This document shows positions 58,880-64,000 of a stretch of DNA of 64,000 nucleotides, in pieces (within the stretch, counting starts at the first letter, position 1; the number at the start of each line of letters is the position of its first letter). The stretch covers positions 499,001 through 563,000 of the forward strand of contig NZ_CP080025.1 of NCBI RefSeq assembly GCF_020463795.1, in the 5' to 3' direction. This DNA is from Echinicola marina. GTDB taxonomy: Bacteria; Bacteroidota; Bacteroidia; Cytophagales; Cyclobacteriaceae. The notes beneath the pieces were generated by a model. The model was not told the DNA's origin. It did no database searches and saw only the letters and a program-made list of their open reading frames with translations. The position numbers and the translations under genes are program-made.

Positions 58880-58944
58880 AGGTATCGAGGAATCTCTTCC
58901 AATAATAAATTACTAATGAGATTCCTCCTTTCGTCGGAATGGCT
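58880..58944. repeat. Dispersed hairpin repeat, copy 2
   Basis: Core hairpin GAATCTC (58890-58896) with GAGATTC (58918-58924). Aligns with 56461-56525. Confidence 0.6.
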
Positions 58945-59048
58945 ATAAACTTGACCTAAAGTTCTTTCTGTTGTTCCAGCAGCTAAGCAACAGAACCATT
59001 AATATTAAGCCTGAGGCCTATCCTTCTCTGCCGGGCTCAACTTTATTA

Positions 59049-59072
59049 GTGCCGGGGCAAAGCCCTCGGCAC
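59049..59072. repeat. REP-like hairpin related to 32231-32254
   Basis: GTGCCGGGGC-AAA-GCCCTCGGCAC with one bulged base. It differs from the copy at 32231 by paired changes (GTAC to GTGC and GTAC to GCAC). Confidence 0.55.
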
Positions 59073-59110
59073 AACCAAAGTCTTCTTTATCAGTATAACT
59101 ACAAAGATTA

Positions 59111-59578
59111 TTATATACCACCTAATTTTTCTACATAACCATAATACACACCTTTCTTAAACACTGAATCTTCCCCTTTCAGCCACTCTTCAAAAAATTG
59201 CCGACAAAAACCTCCTAGATTATAGCTAAGGATCTCTTCTGGCCTTACCCAAGCATATTCATCCGCCTCATCATTGAGTACCACTTCTACACTGTCCGTC
59301 CTGCAGCAGAAGTCTATAAATATAAAATGACGCTCCTCTTCAAATTTATCCGAATTGACACTTTCCTGGATACTTACCAGTTCTACATCATAAACTTCTA
59401 AGCCTGTCTCTTCCAGCACTTCACGCTTTAAGGCGTCTTCCATTTTTTCGCCTTTTTCAATATGCCCGCCTGGTATGACATACTGATCATTCCATTTTGA
59501 AGACTTACACAGTAATATTTCATCTTTGGGATTAAAAATAATTGCACCTACCGTAGGCTCTGGATATATGGACTTCAT
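59111..59578 (-). CDS. Nudix hydrolase
   Basis: 155 residues from the ATG at 59578. A longer frame to 59635 would begin inside the galM terminator and adds unrelated residues. The Nudix box is complete: GGHIEKGEKMEDALKREVLE followed by ETGL, with all catalytic glutamates. It would hydrolyse a nucleoside diphosphate linked to some group. Bacteroidota AraR arabinose regulators are Nudix proteins with a C-terminal winged helix of about 80 more residues. This protein lacks that part and has an intact catalytic box, so I call it an enzyme, although it lies near araD. Substrate unknown. Confidence 0.88.
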   Translation of the reverse strand: MKSIYPEPTVGAIIFNPKDEILLCKSSKWNDQYVIPGGHIEKGEKMEDALKREVLEETGLEVYDVELVSIQESVNSDKFEEERHFIFIDFCCRTDSVEVVLNDEADEYAWVRPEEILSYNLGGFCRQFFEEWLKGEDSVFKKGVYYGYVEKLGGI

Positions 59579-59628
59579 ATGCACTTTTGCTAACTTAAGA
59601 TGGTCAAAACTAGTGGATATAAAAAGAA

Positions 59629-59666
59629 AAACCACAGCAAGACATTTCTAAGTCTTACTGTGGTTT
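59629..59666 (-). terminator. Rho-independent terminator of the araD-galM transcript
   Basis: AAACCACAGCAAGAC (59629-59643) pairs with GTCTTACTGTGGTTT (59652-59666), one mismatch in 15. On the minus strand the stem is followed by TTTCTTTTT. It lies 26 bases after the galM stop. Confidence 0.88.
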
Positions 59667-59691
59667 AATAATGAAATTCAATTTGGGGAAA

Positions 59692-60852
59692 TTACTTCAC
59701 CCCAAAGTGATACTTGATATTGTGCGTATAAGTTTCTCCTGGATTCAACCTTGCAGAAGGAAAACTTTCTTCATTAGGCGAATTCGGGAAAGTTTGTGGT
59801 TCCAAGCACAAACCATAGTATTGATCATAAGTAACGCCATCCACCGTAATGGTGCCGTCCAAAAAATTACCACTGTAAAACTGTACGGCAGGAGAATCAG
59901 CATAAACTTCCAATACCCTTCCGCTTCCTTCATGGTATAACTCCACCATTTTAGCCATTTTACCGTCATGCTCCTTCTTCACTACATAGTTGTGATCATA
60001 TCCTCCCTCCACTTGGGCAATTCTCTCACCAATCTTATGAGAACTGGTAAAATCAAAAGGGGTTCCTTCCACAGGAGCCACTTCACCAGTCGGGATCAAA
60101 GTAGCATCCACAGGTGTATAATGATCCGCAAAAATGGTCAATTCATGATCCAAGATGGTTTCCTTCAAGCCACTAAGATTGAAATAACCATGATGGGTAA
60201 GGTTTACCACTGTTGATTTACTAGTAGCTGCTTCAAATGAAATAAGAAATTCATTATCATTATTCAATTCAAAGGTCACATTGGTGGTCAGCTCTCCTGG
60301 ATAACCTTCTTCTCCATCGGGGCTCACATAGGTCAAAGTAAGACCAGCAATATCCTCATTTTCTTCAATCTTGGCTTCCCAGAAAACTTTGTTAAATCCT
60401 TTGTCACCTCCGTGAAGGTGATTGGTGTCATCATTGGTAGCTAATGTATATTCTTCTCCATCCAAAGAAAATTTTCCCTTTGCAATCCTATTGGCATAAC
60501 GGCCCACTGTAGAACCAAAATAATTGGTGCTGGTACTATATCCCTCTAAATCCTCATAATGCAGGACTATATTCTCCAAATTCCCGTCCCTGTCAGGAAC
60601 AACCATTCTTGGGATTACCCCACCGTAATTGGAAACATCCACCTCAATTCCATTGGCATTTTTAAGGGTATAGATCTGGGCTTCCTTGCCTTCCACAGTA
60701 GCATTTGCCACTGTCACCTCCAAGCCCTTGTCCTGATCCTGAACTTCTTCCGTAGTTTCGGATTTTTCTGATGACTTGGGAGAACAAGCATAAAAAGATA
60801 AGGCCAAAGCCATAACTGACAGCCCCAAAAGATTCGATTTCAATAGGTTCAT
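59692..60852 (-). CDS. galM: Aldose 1-epimerase lipoprotein
   Basis: 386 residues with a lipoprotein signal ending SFYAC and an acidic linker, so it acts in the periplasm or at the surface rather than in the cytoplasm. The galactose mutarotase fold shows catalytic histidines in NHLHGGDKGFNKVFWEA and NLTHHGYFNLSG and the glutamate in CLEPQTFPNSPN. It interconverts alpha and beta anomers of aldoses such as galactose or arabinose. Stop of araD is 22 bases upstream, so the two are co-transcribed. Confidence 0.94.
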   Translation of the reverse strand: MNLLKSNLLGLSVMALALSFYACSPKSSEKSETTEEVQDQDKGLEVTVANATVEGKEAQIYTLKNANGIEVDVSNYGGVIPRMVVPDRDGNLENIVLHYEDLEGYSTSTNYFGSTVGRYANRIAKGKFSLDGEEYTLATNDDTNHLHGGDKGFNKVFWEAKIEENEDIAGLTLTYVSPDGEEGYPGELTTNVTFELNNDNEFLISFEAATSKSTVVNLTHHGYFNLSGLKETILDHELTIFADHYTPVDATLIPTGEVAPVEGTPFDFTSSHKIGERIAQVEGGYDHNYVVKKEHDGKMAKMVELYHEGSGRVLEVYADSPAVQFYSGNFLDGTITVDGVTYDQYYGLCLEPQTFPNSPNEESFPSARLNPGETYTHNIKYHFGVK

Positions 60853-60874
60853 AGAGTTTATTTTTAGTTATAAA

Positions 60875-61579
60875 TTAGCAACCTTGCCCATAATAGGCAT
60901 CCTTGCCGTGCTTGCGATCATAGTGTTTTTTGATCAAAGCATCTTTAAGGCGAGGTGCATTAGGGTTAATTTGGAGCGTAAGATAAGCCATTTTTGCAAC
61001 TTCCTCCAAAACTTTGCTATTGTAAACTGCCTTTTCAGCACTTTTTCCCCAAGTAAAGGGACCATGATTACCTATCAAAACCATCTCAACTTCCTGATAA
61101 TCCAAGTCTTTATCTTGAAAACAATCCAAAATCTGCTTACCGGTCATATGCTCATAATTCCCCTGGATCAATTCATCGGCCATGGGCGGTGCACAGGGAA
61201 TATCCTTGGTCAAATGATCCGCATGGGTAGTCCCAAAAATAGGAATGTCCATCTGTGCTTGCGCCCAAGAAACCCCGTACAAGGAATGTGTATGCACTAT
61301 CCCTCCTATTTGACTCCACTCCTTGTAAAGGTAGGCATGGGTCTTGGTATCAGAAGAAGGACGCATTTCTCCCTCTACTACTTTACTCTCAAAATCCATG
61401 ATCACAATATCCTCTGGTCGCAGTTTTTCATAAGCCACGCCACTGGGCTTAATCGCAAAAACCCCTTCCCTTCTATCCACGGCACTTACATTGCCGAAAG
61501 TATATACTACCAAATCCAGCTTGGGCAACTGCATATTGGCTTCATAACACTCTCTCTTTAACTCCAAATATTTACTCAT
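60875..61579 (-). CDS. araD: L-ribulose-5-phosphate 4-epimerase
   Basis: 234 residues, cytoplasmic class II aldolase-like fold. Zinc ligands H96 and H98 in GGIVHTHSLYGVSWAQ and H172 in NHGPFTWG, with D77 and the GTTHADHL segment as in E. coli AraD. It converts L-ribulose 5-phosphate to D-xylulose 5-phosphate, the last step of L-arabinose catabolism. No araA or araB is present in the window. It supports arabinose as a product of the GH43 genes. The divergent sensor at 61815 may regulate it. Confidence 0.95.
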   Translation of the reverse strand: MSKYLELKRECYEANMQLPKLDLVVYTFGNVSAVDRREGVFAIKPSGVAYEKLRPEDIVIMDFESKVVEGEMRPSSDTKTHAYLYKEWSQIGGIVHTHSLYGVSWAQAQMDIPIFGTTHADHLTKDIPCAPPMADELIQGNYEHMTGKQILDCFQDKDLDYQEVEMVLIGNHGPFTWGKSAEKAVYNSKVLEEVAKMAYLTLQINPNAPRLKDALIKKHYDRKHGKDAYYGQGC

Positions 61580-61656
61580 TGGTCTATTGGTTTTATCTTA
61601 TAATTTCTTTGGTATTAAGGTAAATAAATTCTTCAGCACAAGTTAAAAATAATATC

Positions 61657-61679
61657 TGTATTTATTACACTTATTATTT
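61657..61679. promoter_or_regulatory. Candidate regulatory site, 23-base motif (copy 2)
   Basis: TGTATTTATTACACTTATT continuing to ATTT, one mismatch to the site at 57771. It lies in the 235-base region between the divergent araD and the propeller sensor gene. Confidence 0.55.
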
Positions 61680-61814
61680 CAAAGATCGACTTTCTAAGTC
61701 AGCGTAACCGCACATCCATCTCTCCTACACGAAAATCACCATCTATTATTAATTAGTGCATAAATACATTAAATTAGGTATTGCTTTAACCAAGGCCATT
61801 GACAATTTTTGCGT

Positions 61815-64000
61815 ATGCTTAGATTTATATCTTTTTGTATCTTTTTATTGCTGTCATCAGTATCTAGCCCCTTCTATGCAAAAGGACTTTTCGAGAATTT
61901 TAGGGCATACGATATAACAGACGGAATTAACCAACCGTTTCCCTATGACGTACTTCATAGCCAAAGTGGCTATGTATGGGTAGCTGGAGAAAATGGGCTT
62001 TGGAAATATGACGGTAATTCCTTCTTGTCGTACAAACATGATGTTGAGGACAGCAGCTCATTGGCCTATGATTTTGTTTGGGTGATCTTTGAAGACAGCA
62101 AAAATAATATCTGGGCAGGCACCTATGGTGGAGGAGTCAGTCGTTACAATTCCAAAACAGATAATTTCACCAACTTTTCCTTTGATAAGGATGACCCCTA
62201 TTCGATCAGTGACAATAGGGTAAGGGGAATAGCAGAAGACCCAAGCGGTAATATTTGGCTGGGCACGGACAATGGGCTTTCCATGCTGGACCCCGAAACT
62301 GGAAAATTTATCAGGTACAATACCGAGGACGGTCTGTTGAGCACCACTGTCCGGCAGATCAAATTATCCCAAGACCAGCAACGGCTCTTTATTGCCACGG
62401 GGAATGGTTTAAACATCCTGGACCTGAAAACCAGAAAGTTCTCCGCCATAACCCATCAGGAAAATGTAGACAACAGCCTCAGTCACTTTTACCTTTATGA
62501 TCTCTTAGAATATCCCAAAGGCACACTTTGGCTAGGTACTGGAGCGGGTCTGGATAAACTGGATTTGAAAAGCCATACCATCACACATTACAGGTCTAAT
62601 CAAGACCCAAACAGCCTTAGTCATGATGTTATCTTCTCTATCAATAAGCACCAGAATCATCCAGATAAACTATTTGTGGGCACACTCAACGGCCTAAACA
62701 TCTTGGACCTCAAAACTGACCAAGTCCAACGCATTTGGTCTGACAAGACCAAACCCAATAAGCTCAAAGGAGACAATATCTACAAAGTCAGTCCCGGCAG
62801 AGATGGGAGCCTTTGGGTAGCTGTTTACAATGAGGGACTATTCCAGTACCACCCTCATTATAACAAGTTCAATTCCTTGAAGCTGGTTACAGATGCCTCT
62901 GACAAATATTACTCCAGGGTTTCAAGCATGATCCAACACGATGAGGATGAATATATTTTCACCACTTATTCTGGACTTTTTGTCAAAAACTTCAAAACTG
63001 GTAAAACTGAAAAATACCAAATTGAAAAAGGTGACCCTAACAGTGTAAACCGACTGGCCATGATCACCAAGGTTTCAGATAACATCTATTGGATAAGCAC
63101 TTGGAGCAGCTTTATTTATGAATGGAACCATCGAACAAGAAGCCTAAAACCACTTCCCCACAAAACCCCGAAGGGACAGTTCCTTCCCGAATTCAACCTT
63201 CCCATCTTATGCGACAGCAAAAAAAGAATCTGGATAGGAAATTCAGAAAGAGGCTTATTTATCTGGAACAAAGAGACCCAACAAGCCGACCCCTTTCCGA
63301 TCAATAACCAACTCGTCAATCAGGGAAATCATGACGAATTCATCTCTTATATATTTGAAGACAGTAAAAACAATATCTGGGTAGGGAGTCAAGGAGGACT
63401 TAATCTCTTGGATGAGGAGAGTCAAACATTCCAAAAATTCCAACATATAGAAGGTGATTTCAGCAGTTTATGTAACAATAAAATCAACCATATATCTGAA
63501 GATCATATGGGCAACTTATGGATCAGTACCGAGCTTGGACTGAGCAGGTTCAACATCCAGGACAGTACATTCACTAATTTTTATACCGTGGATGGTTTGC
63601 CTTCAAATGTCATTAGTTCAACCATAGAAGACGCCAAAGGGAACCTTTGGATAGCCACGGCGGAGGGGATTTCCCAAAAAACTCCGGAAGGGAATTTCAG
63701 AAATTATAATGACCAGGACGGCATAATAGATAACTACTTTATCTTTCGCGCTGCCTATAAGGATGACAAAGGCCAAATTTTCTTTGGCCATTCAACAGGG
63801 CTTGAATATTTCGATCCTCAGCAAATACCCGAAAACAAACTCGAGCCAAAAGTAATAATCACCAGGATTGACTTGTTTAACGAACCCATAAGTCCGGGTG
63901 ATTCCAGCGAAATCCTGCAACAAGCAGCCGCACAAACGAGGGCTGTCACCTTCAACCATGAACAATCGGTTATTTCTTTCCACTTTACAGCCATTAACCA
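61815..64000 (+). CDS. Propeller sensor regulator, N-terminal part (cut by window edge)
   Basis: The reading frame is open from the ATG at 61815 to the end of the window (728 codons, no stop), so it is a partial gene. A signal peptide (about 1-22, cleaving near SPFYA) precedes two-component-regulator-propeller repeats such as EDSKNNIWAGTYGGGVSRYN and EDSKNNIWVGSQGGLNLLDE. The visible end, SVISFHFTAIN, is the start of a Y_Y_Y domain. The full protein is likely a hybrid two-component system or, as at 46411, a kinase-free AraC sensor. Missing sequence decides which. Divergent from araD with the 23-base motif between them, so an arabinan or arabinose sensor is likely. Confidence 0.85.
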   Translation, partial: MLRFISFCIFLLLSSVSSPFYAKGLFENFRAYDITDGINQPFPYDVLHSQSGYVWVAGENGLWKYDGNSFLSYKHDVEDSSSLAYDFVWVIFEDSKNNIWAGTYGGGVSRYNSKTDNFTNFSFDKDDPYSISDNRVRGIAEDPSGNIWLGTDNGLSMLDPETGKFIRYNTEDGLLSTTVRQIKLSQDQQRLFIATGNGLNILDLKTRKFSAITHQENVDNSLSHFYLYDLLEYPKGTLWLGTGAGLDKLDLKSHTITHYRSNQDPNSLSHDVIFSINKHQNHPDKLFVGTLNGLNILDLKTDQVQRIWSDKTKPNKLKGDNIYKVSPGRDGSLWVAVYNEGLFQYHPHYNKFNSLKLVTDASDKYYSRVSSMIQHDEDEYIFTTYSGLFVKNFKTGKTEKYQIEKGDPNSVNRLAMITKVSDNIYWISTWSSFIYEWNHRTRSLKPLPHKTPKGQFLPEFNLPILCDSKKRIWIGNSERGLFIWNKETQQADPFPINNQLVNQGNHDEFISYIFEDSKNNIWVGSQGGLNLLDEESQTFQKFQHIEGDFSSLCNNKINHISEDHMGNLWISTELGLSRFNIQDSTFTNFYTVDGLPSNVISSTIEDAKGNLWIATAEGISQKTPEGNFRNYNDQDGIIDNYFIFRAAYKDDKGQIFFGHSTGLEYFDPQQIPENKLEPKVIITRIDLFNEPISPGDSSEILQQAAAQTRAVTFNHEQSVISFHFTAIN

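Noticed and set aside
59579-59635. Upstream extension of the Nudix protein
   Set aside because: It would place the start inside the terminator of the araD-galM transcript.
60884-61561. 225-codon frame on the + strand
   Set aside because: Exact shadow of araD.

Overview
The window reads as a chromosome segment of a polysaccharide-degrading Bacteroidota, probably Cyclobacteriaceae-like (an inference from protein style). Supporting signs are two SusC/SusD pairs, many lipoprotein glycosidases, A+T-rich leaders without clear Shine-Dalgarno sites, and membrane beta-propeller regulators. I see no tRNA, rRNA, CRISPR array, phage or transposase gene.

Layout. 94-1995 (-) is a fused gluconokinase / 6-phosphogluconate dehydrogenase. 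2982-5921 (+) is a Gfo/Idh/MocA oxidoreductase followed by an (alpha/alpha)6 glycosidase-like lipoprotein. 6198-9274 is an AraC regulator divergent from an AldB-type aldehyde dehydrogenase and a DUF779 protein. 9395-28521 (-) is one large polysaccharide utilization locus (PUL): SusC, SusD, two surface glycan-binding-type proteins, DUF1080, GH16, DUF2264, a BNR-4 propeller (lyase-like), GH88, a double GH43 and GH2. An unusual membrane-bound winged-helix regulator (28898-30049) is divergent from this susC. The enzyme set (uronate-acting GH88 with a PL24/PL25-like propeller, GH43, GH16, GH2) fits a uronic-acid-capped galactan or arabinogalactan. The substrate is inferred.

30064-35753 holds five more GH43 genes. 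36134-41058 (+) is a second SusC/SusD pair. It is followed by the most unusual part of the window, 41237-56208: two paralogous sets of secreted redox-like proteins (Tat-exported beta-propeller; PSCyt1/DUF1549/DUF1553 haem protein; Tat lipoprotein DUF1501). They flank a one-component sensor that joins a periplasmic propeller directly to an AraC DNA-binding domain. The second set also has a membrane DUF2231-cytochrome c-leucine-rich-repeat protein. This looks like a PUL with an oxidative or electron-transfer arm.

56623-64000 holds a membrane adenylate/guanylate cyclase (-), another GH43 (+), a Nudix hydrolase, aldose 1-epimerase and L-ribulose-5-phosphate 4-epimerase (-), and the start of a large propeller sensor (+) cut by the window edge. 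A 23-base motif shared with one mismatch between the GH43 promoter (57771-57793) and the araD/sensor intergenic region (61657-61679) suggests an arabinose regulon. Intergenic DNA carries several families of hairpin repeats.
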